Source: Spiribacter halobius
Lineage (GTDB): Bacteria > Pseudomonadota > Gammaproteobacteria > Nitrococcales > Nitrococcaceae
Assembly (NCBI RefSeq): GCF_020883455.1
Contig: NZ_CP086615.1
Span: 2,852,001-2,916,000 of the forward strand
Direction: 5' to 3'
Length of the DNA: 64,000 bases
Numbering within the stretch: the stretch's first letter is position 1; each line of letters opens with the position of its first letter. A model generated the notes under the pieces. It ran no database searches. It saw only the letters and a list, made by a program, of their open reading frames with translations, and had not been told where the DNA came from. The translations under genes and the position numbers were made by a program. This document shows positions 55,313 to 63,787 of this stretch, piece by piece.

Positions 55313-55690
55313 ATGCCCCGCCGCGCCAGTGATCAGCGCCGCTTCGCGCGCCTGCCGATGAACCGCCCCGCCGCGCTGGACGGCCCGCGCGGCCGGGTGG
55401 AGGGGCGGCTGCGGGATATCGGGCTGAACGGCGTGCGCCTGGACCTGCCCGGGGACTGGGCCGGGGGCCCGGAGACCCAGTACCGACTGCGGGTCAGCCT
55501 CGCGCCGGGGGCGACGCTGAAGATGGGCCTGCGCCTGATCCACCGCCGCGGTGCCAGCGCCGGCTTCCGCTGCACCGGCCTCGACGGCGGCAGCCGCGGC
55601 CAGCTGACGGGGCTGCTGCGGCTCTACTATGGTGACGAGGGGGCGGTGCAGGCGGAACTGGACCGCTTCGAGCAGGACCACGGCGGCTGA
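55313..55690 (+). CDS. PilZ-domain protein (first of two)
   Basis: 125 aa, a PilZ domain alone. The RxxxR c-di-GMP motif is in QRRFARLPMN; the second motif reads DIGLNGV, with glycine where serine is usual ([D/N]xSxxG), so binding may be weaker. GAAGGAG precedes the ATG. Followed 13 bases later by a second PilZ gene. Confidence 0.85.
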   Translation: MPRRASDQRRFARLPMNRPAALDGPRGRVEGRLRDIGLNGVRLDLPGDWAGGPETQYRLRVSLAPGATLKMGLRLIHRRGASAGFRCTGLDGGSRGQLTGLLRLYYGDEGAVQAELDRFEQDHGG

Positions 55691-55703
55691 CCGGGAGCAC
55701 CCC

Positions 55704-56078
55704 ATGAGCGGAAGCGAGCCAGACGAGCGCCGGCATTTCCACCGCATCCACTTCGGGCAACCGGCGACGCTGCACGCCCCGGGCGGCGATGTGGACGTCA
55801 CCGTGGAGGACATCAGCCTGCACGGCGCGCGCCTGGGCCTCGCCGCCGGCACGCCGCTGCGCCTCGAGGTCGGCGAGCGCGCCCAGCTTACCCTGGCGCT
55901 CACCGCCGGCGAGACCATCCGCATGGAGCTGGAGCTCCGCCACCGCGAGGGCGACAGCCTCGGCTGCGCCTGCCGCCACATCGACATCGACAGCATCAGC
56001 CGCCTGCGCCGCCTGGTGGAGCTCAACCTCGGCGACCCCGCCCTCCTCCAGCGCGACCTCGCCGAGCTCGCCGGCTGA
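55704..56078 (+). CDS. PilZ-domain protein (second of two)
   Basis: 124 aa, PilZ domain alone, both motifs standard: RRHFHRIHFG and DISLHGARLG. A likely c-di-GMP receptor in the same transcript as the gene before, with which it shares layout and length (probably an old tandem duplication). Start at 55704 (MSGSEPDERR) has CGGGAG before it. No cyclase or phosphodiesterase is nearby. Confidence 0.88.
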   Translation: MSGSEPDERRHFHRIHFGQPATLHAPGGDVDVTVEDISLHGARLGLAAGTPLRLEVGERAQLTLALTAGETIRMELELRHREGDSLGCACRHIDIDSISRLRRLVELNLGDPALLQRDLAELAG

Positions 56079-56093
56079 GCCGCGCTCTTGGGA

Positions 56094-56283
56094 GGGGCAT
56101 AACCGCGAAGGCGCTAAGGACGCGAAGCATAAGCGCAAAGGCAGGATCGCCCGGAGCGTGGGCGCAAGACACCCGGATTTTTCGTTCATGCTCGGCGAAA
56201 GGCGCCGTAGCGACCGGTCAGCCAAAAAACAAACCTTGGCGTCTTCACTTTGCGACCTTGGCGCCTTTGCGGTTATCCCCCTT
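56094..56283. repeat. Inverted repeat (family D) between PilZ and radA genes
   Basis: Arms GCATAACCGCGAAGGCGC at about 56097 and the near-complement GGCGCCTTTGCGGTTATCCC at about 56262, each with further GCGAAG/CTTTGCG-type repeats inside. About 190 bases, no open frame. It lies between convergent genes. Confidence 0.75.
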
Positions 56284-56311
56284 GCTAACCCCCAAGACGT
56301 CGACAGCCAGG

Positions 56312-57679
56312 TCAGCTCAAGGCTTCGACCGCCTCGTCGAGGCGTTCCACGGCGATGATTTCCAGGCCTTTCGGGGCCTCGCCGCGGGGCGGGCGGTTCT
56401 TGCGGGGGACCAGGGCGTGGCGGAAGCCGTGGCGGGCGGCCTCGGCGAGGCGTTCGGGGCCGTTCGGCACCGGGCGGATCTCGCCGGCGAGGCCGACCTC
56501 GCCGAAGGTCACCCAGTCCTGGGGGATGGGCCGGTCGCGCAGGCTGGAGAGCACCGCCAGCAGCGCCGGCAGGTCGCTCGCCGTCTCGCCCACCCGCACC
56601 CCGCCGACCACGTTCAGGAAGACGTCCTCGCCGAAGGTGCTGATGCCGGCATGGCGGTGCAGCACCGCCAGCAGCATGGCGAGCCGGTTGCCGTCGAGCC
56701 CCACCGCCACCCGGCGCGGGTTGGACAGCGGGCTCTCCGCCACCAGCGCCTGCACCTCCAGCAGCAGCGGCCGGGTGCCCTCGCGGGTCACCAGGATCGC
56801 GCTGCCCGGCACCGGCTTCTCGTGCCGGGAGAGGAAGATCGCCGAAGGGTTTTTCACCTCCTTCAGCCCGGTCTCGAGCATGGCGAACACGCCAAGCTCG
56901 TTGGCCGCGCCGAAGCGGTTCTTCACCGCCCGCAGCAGGCGGTAGCGGCTGCCGGAGTCGCTCTCGAAGTAGAGCACCGTGTCCACCATGTGCTCCAGCA
57001 CTCGCGGGCCGGCGAGCTGGCCGTCCTTGGTGACGTGCCCCACCAGGAACAGCACCGTGCCCGTGCGCTTGGCGAAGCGCACGAGCTGCGCCGCGGACTC
57101 ACGGACCTGGGCCACCGCCCCGGGGGCGGAGCCCAGCGCCTCGCTGTGCACGGTCTGGATGGAGTCCACCACCAGCACCTCCGGCGCCTCGCGGGCGGCG
57201 GTGTCGAGGATCGCCTCCACCCGGGTCTCGGCGAGCAGCTGCAGGCCGTCGCCGCTGAGGCCGAGGCGCCCGGCCCGCAGCCCCACCTGGCGCAGGGATT
57301 CCTCGCCGGTGACGTAGAGCGCCCCATGGCCTGCGGCGAGCCGCGCCACCGCCTCCAGCAGCAGCGTGGACTTGCCGATGCCGGGGTCGCCGCCGAGCAG
57401 CACCACGCCACCCGGCACCAGGCCGCCGCCGAGCACGCGGTCGAACTCGCCGATGCCGGTGCCGAAGCGGCTCTCCTCGTCCCGCGGCACCTCCGAGAGC
57501 CGGCGCACGCCGGTATCGCCGGCGTACTGGCCGCGGGCGGCAGCGGGCCGCTCCGGCGTCGCCACGGTCTCCTCCAGGGTGTTCCAGGCGCCGCAGTCCG
57601 GGCACTGGCCGGCCCACTTGGGCGAGCGCCCGCCGCACTCCTGGCAGACGAATACGGTGCGCGCCGCCTTCGGCGCCAC
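56312..57679 (-). CDS. radA: DNA repair protein RadA (Sms)
   Basis: 455 aa from the GTG at 57679, one base after the alr stop; GAGGGG lies upstream. Zinc finger C12, C15, C27, C30 (VFVCQECGG, CPDCGAW); Walker A GGDPGIGKSTL; the RadA-specific KNRFG motif (VKNRFGAANELG); and a Lon-type C-terminal domain (ALVAESPLSNPRRVAVGLDG). It helps branch migration in recombination. Translation is coupled to alr. Confidence 0.96.
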   Translation of the reverse strand: MAPKAARTVFVCQECGGRSPKWAGQCPDCGAWNTLEETVATPERPAAARGQYAGDTGVRRLSEVPRDEESRFGTGIGEFDRVLGGGLVPGGVVLLGGDPGIGKSTLLLEAVARLAAGHGALYVTGEESLRQVGLRAGRLGLSGDGLQLLAETRVEAILDTAAREAPEVLVVDSIQTVHSEALGSAPGAVAQVRESAAQLVRFAKRTGTVLFLVGHVTKDGQLAGPRVLEHMVDTVLYFESDSGSRYRLLRAVKNRFGAANELGVFAMLETGLKEVKNPSAIFLSRHEKPVPGSAILVTREGTRPLLLEVQALVAESPLSNPRRVAVGLDGNRLAMLLAVLHRHAGISTFGEDVFLNVVGGVRVGETASDLPALLAVLSSLRDRPIPQDWVTFGEVGLAGEIRPVPNGPERLAEAARHGFRHALVPRKNRPPRGEAPKGLEIIAVERLDEAVEALS

Positions 57680-57680
57680 C

Positions 57681-58760
57681 TCAGCCGCCCCTCTGGTGCC
57701 AGCGCTGCACCCGAGGCGTGACCTGGCAGTAGAGCTCGTAGCCGATGGTGCCGCAGAGCTCGGCAACCTCCTCCACGCCCGGGTCCTCGCCCCAGAGCAC
57801 CACGGTGTCACCCACCTCGGCCTCGGGCACCGCCCGCAGGTCGATGCAGGTCATGTCCATGGACACGCGCCCGGCCACGCCGGCCCGGCGGCCGCGGATC
57901 TGCACCGGCGTGCCGTTGGGGGCGTGCCGGGGGTAGCCGTCGCCGTAGCCAATGGAGGCGACGCCCACGGGCATGTCCTCCGGACAGACGAAGGTGCCGC
58001 CATAGCCGATGCGATCGCCCCGGCGATGATGGTTCACCGCGATCAGGCGGGCCTCGAGGCGCATGGTCGGGCGCAGCGCCGGTGCCGGAAGGCCGTCCAC
58101 GAAGGGCTGGCAGCCGTAGAGCATGATACCGGGGCGCACCCACTGCGCATGCGAGCCATGCCAGCCGAGGGTGCCGGCGGAGTTGGCGATGGAGCGCTCG
58201 CCCTCGAGCCCCCGCAGGGCCTCGTCGAAGAGCTCGAGCTGGCGGTGGGTGGTGTCGTCCTCCCGGTCGTCGGCGCAGGCGAGGTGGGTCATGAAGCGCA
58301 GCGTGCCCACGGCGGGGGCAGCAGCCAGGCGGGCCGCCATCCCGGCGGCGCGCTCCGGCGGAAAGCCCAGCCGGCCCATGCCGGTGTCCACCTTCAGCCA
58401 GACGTCCACCGGCGCTGGCAGGCGGGCGCCCTCGAAGGCCGCCACCTGCCAGTCCGTGTGCACCACCGCGTCCAGCTGCCGGCGGGCGAAGACCGGCAGC
58501 TCGGCGGCGGTGAACGGCCCCTCCAGCAGCACCAGGCGCTGCTGGAAACCGGCCTCGCGCAGCGGCAGCGCCTCCTCCAGGCAGCTTACGGCAAACGCCT
58601 CGGCCTCGCGCAGGGCGTCGGCCACGCCGAGCAGCCCATGGCCGTAGCCGTTTGCCTTCAGCACCGCGATCACCCGCGCCGGCGCCACGGCCTCCCGGGC
58701 CACGGCCAGATTGTGGCGCAGCGCGGCGTGATCGATCACGGCCCGCGCCACGCGGCTCAC
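57681..58760 (-). CDS. alr: Alanine racemase
   Basis: 359 aa from the GTG at 58760, which overlaps the dnaB stop (GTGA). PLP lysine K35 in VLKANGYGHG; the second-base tyrosine in RIGYGGTFV; GVASIGYGDGYPR; and VSMDMTCID. It makes D-alanine for peptidoglycan. The dnaB-alr-radA order is a common gammaproteobacterial block. Confidence 0.96.
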   Translation of the reverse strand: MSRVARAVIDHAALRHNLAVAREAVAPARVIAVLKANGYGHGLLGVADALREAEAFAVSCLEEALPLREAGFQQRLVLLEGPFTAAELPVFARRQLDAVVHTDWQVAAFEGARLPAPVDVWLKVDTGMGRLGFPPERAAGMAARLAAAPAVGTLRFMTHLACADDREDDTTHRQLELFDEALRGLEGERSIANSAGTLGWHGSHAQWVRPGIMLYGCQPFVDGLPAPALRPTMRLEARLIAVNHHRRGDRIGYGGTFVCPEDMPVGVASIGYGDGYPRHAPNGTPVQIRGRRAGVAGRVSMDMTCIDLRAVPEAEVGDTVVLWGEDPGVEEVAELCGTIGYELYCQVTPRVQRWHQRGG

Positions 58761-60145
58761 GACCAGCCCTCGCCGCCGTAGGGGTCGTGGATGTAGTTCT
58801 CGAAGCGGGTGTACTGGCCGAGGAAGGTCAGCCGCAGGGTGCCCACCGGGCCGTTGCGCTGCTTGCCGATGATGATCTCCGCGGTGCCCTTGTCGGGGCT
58901 GTCCTCGTTGTAGACCTCGTCGCGGTAGATGAAGAGGATGACGTCCGCGTCCTGCTCGATGGCGCCGGACTCTCGCAGGTCGGACATTACCGGGCGCTTG
59001 TTGGGGCGCTGCTCGAGGCTGCGGTTGAGCTGGGAGAGCACCATCACCGGCACGCCGAGCTCCTTCGCCATGCCCTTCAGCGAGCGCGAGATCTCGGAGA
59101 TTTCCATCGCCCGGTTCTCCTTGAAGCCCGGCAGCTGCATGAGCTGCAGGTAGTCCACCAGCACCAGGCCGAGGTCGTGCTCGCGCTTCAGCCGCCGGCA
59201 GCGCGCGCGCATCTCGGTGGGCGTGAGCCCGGGCGTGTCGTCGATGAACAGCCGTGCCTGGGAGAGCAGGTTCATGGTGCTGGTCAGCCGCGGCCAGTCC
59301 TCGTCCGCCAGCCGCCCGGAGCGGATCTTCTGCAGCTCCACCCGCCCCAGCGAGGAGAGCATGCGCATGGCGAGCGCGTCCGCCGGCATCTCCATGCTGA
59401 ACACCGCCACCGGCGGCCCGTCCTGATGCAGGGCCGCGCCCTCGGCGATGTTCATCGCGAAGGTCGTCTTCCCCATCGAGGGCCTTCCCGCCACGATCAC
59501 CAGGTCGCCGGCCTGGAGGCCGGAGGTCATGCGGTCGAGGTCGGTGAAGCCGGTGGCGAGGCCGGTGACGTCGCTGTCCTGGTGGTAGAGGGTGTCGATG
59601 CGGTCCACCACCTGGGGCAGGACATCGCGCACGCTCTGGAAACCGCGGCGGTTGCGGCCGGACTGCTCGGCGATCTCGAAGATCAGGCGCTCGGCATGAT
59701 CGAGCAGATCCGCGGAGGCGCGGCCGTCCGGGTTGTAGCCGGTCTCCGCCACCTGCGTCCCGGCCGCGATCAGCTGGCGCAGTACCGATTTCTCGCGGAC
59801 GATGTCCGCATACGCGCGGATGTTCGCGGAGCTCGGGGTATCCCGGGCAAGTGCCCCGAGATACGGCAGGCCGCCGGCATCCTCCAGCTCGCCGTTGGAC
59901 TTCAGCCACTCGGAGAGGGTGACTGCGTCCATCGGCTGGCCGGCCTCGGCCAGCGACGCCACGGCGCGGAAGATGAGCCGGTGGTCGCGTCGGTAGAAGT
60001 CCTCTTCCGCCACCCGGTCGGCGACCTGATCCCAGGCGCCGTTGTCCAGCATGAGCCCACCGAGAACCGCCTGCTCCGCCTCCAGCGAGTGCGGCGGCAC
60101 CTTGAGCGCATCGGTCTCACTCGCGTAGGGACGGACTTCCGCCAT
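58757..60145 (-). CDS. dnaB: Replicative DNA helicase DnaB
   Basis: 462 aa. N-terminal domain PPHSLEAEQAVLGGLMLDNGAW, a linker, and the RecA-like C-domain with Walker A GRPSMGKTTFAMNIA, Walker B LGLVLVDYLQLM and LSQLNRSLEQRPNKRPVMSD. It unwinds DNA at the fork. No intein is present. Confidence 0.97.
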   Translation of the reverse strand: MAEVRPYASETDALKVPPHSLEAEQAVLGGLMLDNGAWDQVADRVAEEDFYRRDHRLIFRAVASLAEAGQPMDAVTLSEWLKSNGELEDAGGLPYLGALARDTPSSANIRAYADIVREKSVLRQLIAAGTQVAETGYNPDGRASADLLDHAERLIFEIAEQSGRNRRGFQSVRDVLPQVVDRIDTLYHQDSDVTGLATGFTDLDRMTSGLQAGDLVIVAGRPSMGKTTFAMNIAEGAALHQDGPPVAVFSMEMPADALAMRMLSSLGRVELQKIRSGRLADEDWPRLTSTMNLLSQARLFIDDTPGLTPTEMRARCRRLKREHDLGLVLVDYLQLMQLPGFKENRAMEISEISRSLKGMAKELGVPVMVLSQLNRSLEQRPNKRPVMSDLRESGAIEQDADVILFIYRDEVYNEDSPDKGTAEIIIGKQRNGPVGTLRLTFLGQYTRFENYIHDPYGGEGWS

Positions 60146-60272
60146 GCGGCTATCGGCTCCAGGGCTCGTTAACCCCGGCAGTCGCGGCGGTCACCGCGAA
60201 CGCCAGGCGGGGCAGGCACCACGGCCCGCCGGGTCGAAGCCCGCATCGATCACCGGTGGATCGTTGCGGGCC

Positions 60273-60294
60273 AGCCCGGACAGCTACCCGGGCT
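60273..60294 (-). terminator. Hairpin at the rplI 3' end
   Basis: AGCCCGG (60273-60279) and CCGGGCT (60288-60294) with an eight-base loop; the rplI TAG stop overlaps the stem. No T tract. Confidence 0.5.
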
Positions 60295-60742
60295 AGGCCT
60301 CGCCGGTCACCACCACCTGCACGGTGCTGTTGACGTCGGCATGCAGGTGCAGCTCGATCTCGTACTCGCCGGTGGCGCGCAGCGGGCCCTCGGGCAGGCG
60401 CACCTCGTGCTTGCCGATCTCCACGCCGGCGGCGGTGACGGCATCGGCGATGTCGGCGGTGCCGACCGAGCCGAACAGCTTGCCCTCCTCGCCGGCCTTG
60501 GCCGCGATGGTCACCGTCAGGCCCTCGAGCTGGGCGGCACGGGCCTGCGCGGCGGCCAGCTCCTCGGCGGCCTTGCGCTCGAGCTCGGCGCGGCGCGCCT
60601 CGAAGTAGCGGATGTTCTCCTCGGTGGCCGGCTTGGCCTTGCCCTGGGGGATGAGGTAGTTGCGCCCGTAGCCGGGACGCACCTTCACCCGGTCACCGAG
60701 ACCGCCCAGGTTGTCCACCTTCTCCAGCAGAATGACTTCCAT
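60293..60742 (-). CDS. rplI: 50S ribosomal protein L9
   Basis: 149 aa, standard length. N-domain [21 protein letters not shown] with [13 protein letters not shown], a long connecting helix, and the C-domain with [12 protein letters not shown]. Last gene of the rpsF operon. Confidence 0.97.
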   Translation of the reverse strand: MEVILLEKVDNLGGLGDRVKVRPGYGRNYLIPQGKAKPATEENIRYFEARRAELERKAAEELAAAQARAAQLEGLTVTIAAKAGEEGKLFGSVGTADIADAVTAAGVEIGKHEVRLPEGPLRATGEYEIELHLHADVNSTVQVVVTGEA

Positions 60743-60787
60743 CTCCAGACCCCGATTGGTTGGTTCAGTAAACGCGGGCCGGGCGCG

Positions 60788-61663
60788 TCACGCCTGGCCC
60801 GATGGTCCTGCGAAGCGGCGCCGCAGGTCCAGGAACACGTCGGCAATGCCGAGCGCGGCCACCGGCCGCAGCGCCAGCGGCAGGAGCAGATACACCCCCA
60901 CCAGCCAGCCGCCGTGCCAGCCGCGCCGCGCGAACAAAGCGTGCACCACCGCCAGCGCCTGGAGCACGAACACGCCGGTGAGCACCAGCGAGAGGTCGCG
61001 CACCAGCCCCGCCGGCGTGAACAGCGCCAGGGCCGCCGCGGCGACAGCGATGCCGGTGAACCAGACCTCCAGCCGCAGCTCGTGGAACTCGGCGCGGAAT
61101 CCGCCCGGATTGTACAGCAGCGCCTGCCACCAGCGACCCAGCAGCAGGCTGGCCACGGCCAGCGCCAGCATGTTCACCGCCCAGAGGCCGGTGAGCATGG
61201 GCGCGAGCTCGGCGGTGGCGCGCTGCCAGGTCTCGGCGGCCGGATCCCCGCCCATGAGCAGCGCCACCTGCTCCAGCACCCGCGTCCAGAAGGCCGCCGG
61301 GTCCGGATGCAGCACGTGAAACACGAGCACGCCCGCGGCCGCCACCAGGGCCCCGGTCTCCAGCGTGCGGGCCAGGGAGACCGTGGCCCGCAGCACCAGG
61401 GCGAGCAGCAGCACCGGCAGCCAGATGAGCAGCAGCGGCTGCAGCGCGGCCAGCGGCGTGCCGATGAGCCCGGCGCTGATCACGCCGAGCAGCAGCGTCG
61501 CTCCGGCCATCACCAGCGCACCCTCGCTCGGCCCCCGCCGCAGCGCCACCAGCGCCAGCGCCGCCCCGCTCAGCCAGAACAGCAGCGGCAGCAGCGCCGG
61601 TGCCGCCACCACCGTGATGGCGGTGAAGCGGCTGCGCATGATGAAGCCGGCAATGGCACGCAC
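60788..61663 (-). CDS. YybS-like membrane protein (DUF2232)
   Basis: 291 aa from a GTG at 61663; about eight membrane helices (AITVVAAPALLPLLFWLSG, LLLIWLPVLLLALVL, LVLTGVFVLQALAVVHALF). This gene lies between rpsR and rplI in many gammaproteobacteria and is annotated DUF2232/YybS-like. Its function is not known; it may be a substrate-binding membrane part of an ECF-type or related system. Confidence 0.8.
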   Translation of the reverse strand: MRAIAGFIMRSRFTAITVVAAPALLPLLFWLSGAALALVALRRGPSEGALVMAGATLLLGVISAGLIGTPLAALQPLLLIWLPVLLLALVLRATVSLARTLETGALVAAAGVLVFHVLHPDPAAFWTRVLEQVALLMGGDPAAETWQRATAELAPMLTGLWAVNMLALAVASLLLGRWWQALLYNPGGFRAEFHELRLEVWFTGIAVAAAALALFTPAGLVRDLSLVLTGVFVLQALAVVHALFARRGWHGGWLVGVYLLLPLALRPVAALGIADVFLDLRRRFAGPSGQA

Positions 61664-61685
61664 GAAGCCGCCGTGGCCCGGCCGG

Positions 61686-61910
61686 TCAGTGCCGATCGGT
61701 GTAAGGCAGCAGCGCCAGGTAGCGTGCGCGCTTGATCGCCGTGGACAGCTGGCGCTGATACTTCGCCCGGGTACCGGTGATGCGGCTCGGCACGATCTTG
61801 CCGGTCTCGGTGACGTAGGCGCGCAGGGTGTTGAGATCCTTGTAGTCGATCTCCTTCACGCCCTCGGCGGTGAAGCGGCAGAACTTGCGACGACGGAAGA
61901 AACGGGCCAT
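61686..61910 (-). CDS. rpsR: 30S ribosomal protein S18
   Basis: 74 aa, standard. [20 protein letters not shown] and the C-end [20 protein letters not shown]. It starts three bases after the priB stop. Confidence 0.97.
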   Translation of the reverse strand: MARFFRRRKFCRFTAEGVKEIDYKDLNTLRAYVTETGKIVPSRITGTRAKYQRQLSTAIKRARYLALLPYTDRH

Positions 61911-61913
61911 GAC

Positions 61914-62252
61914 TCAGTTCCTCGAAGACTCGGGCTCGAGCCGCTCGATGCGGCTCGCGCTGATTATGATCGGATCGGTTTCGACGCCACGCTGACGCGA
62001 GCGCACGAGAAAGCCGGTAACGCGTATGCGGCTGCCGGCCGCCAGCTCGGCGAGCACCCCGGCCGCCGCCTCGCCCGCGGCGCGCACGCCGACGCGGAAG
62101 CGGATCGCGCGCGGGACCCCGGCCTCGGCCTGTTCGGAGTCATGCTCCAGCAGGCAGCGGGCAATGGGCACACCGGCCGGGGAATGCCGCACCATGGGCG
62201 GGTCGACCAGCACGCCGGTCAGCCGCACGCGGTTCTCGGCCTCCCCGTCCAC
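61914..62252 (-). CDS. priB: Primosomal replication protein PriB
   Basis: 112 aa from a GTG at 62252, 10 bases after the rpsF stop; the longer open frame would run through rpsF. OB-fold text NRVRLTGVLVDPPMVRHSPA, VPIARCLLEHDS and RIRVTGFLVRSRQ. It helps PriA restart stalled forks. The place between rpsF and rpsR is the standard one. Confidence 0.9.
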   Translation of the reverse strand: MDGEAENRVRLTGVLVDPPMVRHSPAGVPIARCLLEHDSEQAEAGVPRAIRFRVGVRAAGEAAAGVLAELAAGSRIRVTGFLVRSRQRGVETDPIIISASRIERLEPESSRN

Positions 62253-62262
62253 GCCGGCGCCG

Positions 62263-62712
62263 TCAGGCGTCGTCGCCGGCCGGCGCCTCGCGCCGCTCGC
62301 GGGGCTCGCGCTCCTCCCGCGGCTCGCGGTCGTCGTCATCGTCGCCCCGGCGACGCTCGCCGCGGGCAGGGCGGTCATCGTCACGCTTGTCGTCATTGCT
62401 CTTGGCAAGCGGCGACGGCTCGGTGTCCGGCCCCGGGCGCGAGAGCACCAGGTTGCGGATGACGGCGTCGTTGAAGCGGAACATGGACTCGAGCTCGTCG
62501 ATGTCCTCGGGCCGGCACTCCACGTTCATCAGCACGTAGTGCGCCTTGATGAGCTTCTTGATCGGATAGGCGAGCTGGCGCCGCCCCCAGTCCTCGAGGC
62601 GATGGATGGTACCGCCGTTGCCCTCGATGAGCCCGCGGTAGCGCTCGATCATCGCCGGCACCTGGTCGCTCTGGTCCGGGTGGACCATGAACACGATCTC
62701 GTAATGTCGCAT
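62263..62712 (-). CDS. rpsF: 30S ribosomal protein S6 with extended tail
   Basis: 149 aa. The S6 fold is in residues 1-100 ([39 protein letters not shown]). The last 45 or so residues are a charged aspartate/arginine/glutamate tail, longer than in E. coli, where glutamates are added after translation. First gene of the operon. Confidence 0.96.
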   Translation of the reverse strand: MRHYEIVFMVHPDQSDQVPAMIERYRGLIEGNGGTIHRLEDWGRRQLAYPIKKLIKAHYVLMNVECRPEDIDELESMFRFNDAVIRNLVLSRPGPDTEPSPLAKSNDDKRDDDRPARGERRRGDDDDDREPREEREPRERREAPAGDDA

Positions 62713-62732
62713 TTCGACTCCTTACGGTTGAT

Positions 62733-62752
62733 CCGGCCGTCCCACCGGCCGG
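62733..62752 (-). promoter_or_regulatory. Leader hairpin upstream of rpsF
   Basis: CCGGCC-N8-GGCCGG, 20 bases before the rpsF start, with a second GC stem at about 62758-62775. The leader of rpsF operons often holds an S6:S18-binding hairpin for autoregulation; this one is at the right place, but the match was not tested. Confidence 0.4.
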
Positions 62753-62874
62753 CAAAAGCCGCCCGCCGTCGGCGGGAGGCAAGGAGGGGCACGCCGGTTA
62801 CCCGATGCGGAACCTGGCGAGCCGCGCAGTCTATCCCGGGTCGGGGTGCCAGGCAAACCCTCGTGCTCGGCGTG

Positions 62875-63035
62875 CCGTTCAAAGTTCCTGGTTCAAAGTT
62901 CAAAGAGCGCCCCGTGCTCCGTCGCAGGCACCAAGGCGTTCAATCCCCACCCTCGGCAGCCGGCATGTCGGCAGCCGCCTGCGGCGGGCACCGACCTGAC
63001 GTCTTTGAACCTTGAACTTTCACCCTTGAACTCGC
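62875..63035. repeat. Repeats between rpsF and rlmB (family C copy plus TTCAAAGTTC repeats)
   Basis: The hairpin element at 62959-63000 matches 37526-37567. Around it are GTTCAAAGTTC repeats at 62878-62904 and their complement (TTTGAACCTTGAACTTTC) at about 63003-63022, so the block is itself inverted. The 307-base gap 62713-63019 holds no gene. Confidence 0.7.
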
Positions 63036-63787
63036 CGCTGCACAGCAGCGGCGCGCTGCCTCACCGCCTCGTAAAGCATCACCCCCGCCGCCACCGAGAC
63101 GTTCAGGCTCTCCACCCGGCCGGCCATGGGGATGGCCACGAGCTGGTCGCAGGCCTCGCGGGTGAGGCGGCGGAGGCCGTTTTCCTCCGCGCCGAGGACC
63201 AGCGCGAGGGAGCCGGTCAGGTCGGTGTCGTAGAGGGAGGCGGCGGCGGTGTCGGCGGCCCCCACCAGCCAGATGCCGCGCTCGCGCAGGTCGCGCAGGG
63301 CGCGGGCGAGGTTGGTGACCTGGAACAGCGGCAGGGTCTCGGCAGCGCCGGCGGCGACCTTGTGCACCGCCGGCGTGAGCCCCGCGGCGCGATCGCGCGG
63401 GGTGATGACCGCATCCACCCCGGCCCCTTCCGCGGTACGCAGACAGGCGCCGAGATTGTGCGGGTCCTGGACCTGATCCAGCACCAGCAGGAACGGCGCC
63501 CGCGCCAGGCCGTCAAGCAGCTGCGCGAGCTCGTCGTCCCCCCGCGGCGGCGGGCCGCGGTAGCGAATGGCCACGCCCTGATGGGCGTCACTGCCGGTAA
63601 GCCGGTCGAGCTCGCGCCGCTCCACCTCGTGCACCGGGCAGCCCAGGCCCTGGAGCTGGCGGCGCAGCCGCTGCATGCGGCCATCCCGCCGGCGCCGCTC
63701 GACCCAGGCCTCAACAACCCCAGCGGGCTCGTAGCGCACCGCCGCCTGCACCGCGTGCAGGCCGTGGATCAGATCGTCCTGGCTCAT
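63020..63787 (-). CDS. rlmB: 23S rRNA (guanosine-2'-O-)-methyltransferase RlmB
   Basis: 255 aa SpoU/TrmH family. N-terminal substrate-binding domain (GLHAVQAAVRYEPAGV), then motif 1 NLGACLRTAEGAGVDAVI, motif 2 LVLGAEENGLRRL and motif 3 IPMAGRVESLNVSVAAGVML. It methylates G2251 of 23S rRNA in E. coli. The ATG overlaps the rnr stop by four bases. Confidence 0.95.
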   Translation of the reverse strand: MSQDDLIHGLHAVQAAVRYEPAGVVEAWVERRRRDGRMQRLRRQLQGLGCPVHEVERRELDRLTGSDAHQGVAIRYRGPPPRGDDELAQLLDGLARAPFLLVLDQVQDPHNLGACLRTAEGAGVDAVITPRDRAAGLTPAVHKVAAGAAETLPLFQVTNLARALRDLRERGIWLVGAADTAAASLYDTDLTGSLALVLGAEENGLRRLTREACDQLVAIPMAGRVESLNVSVAAGVMLYEAVRQRAAAVQRRVQG

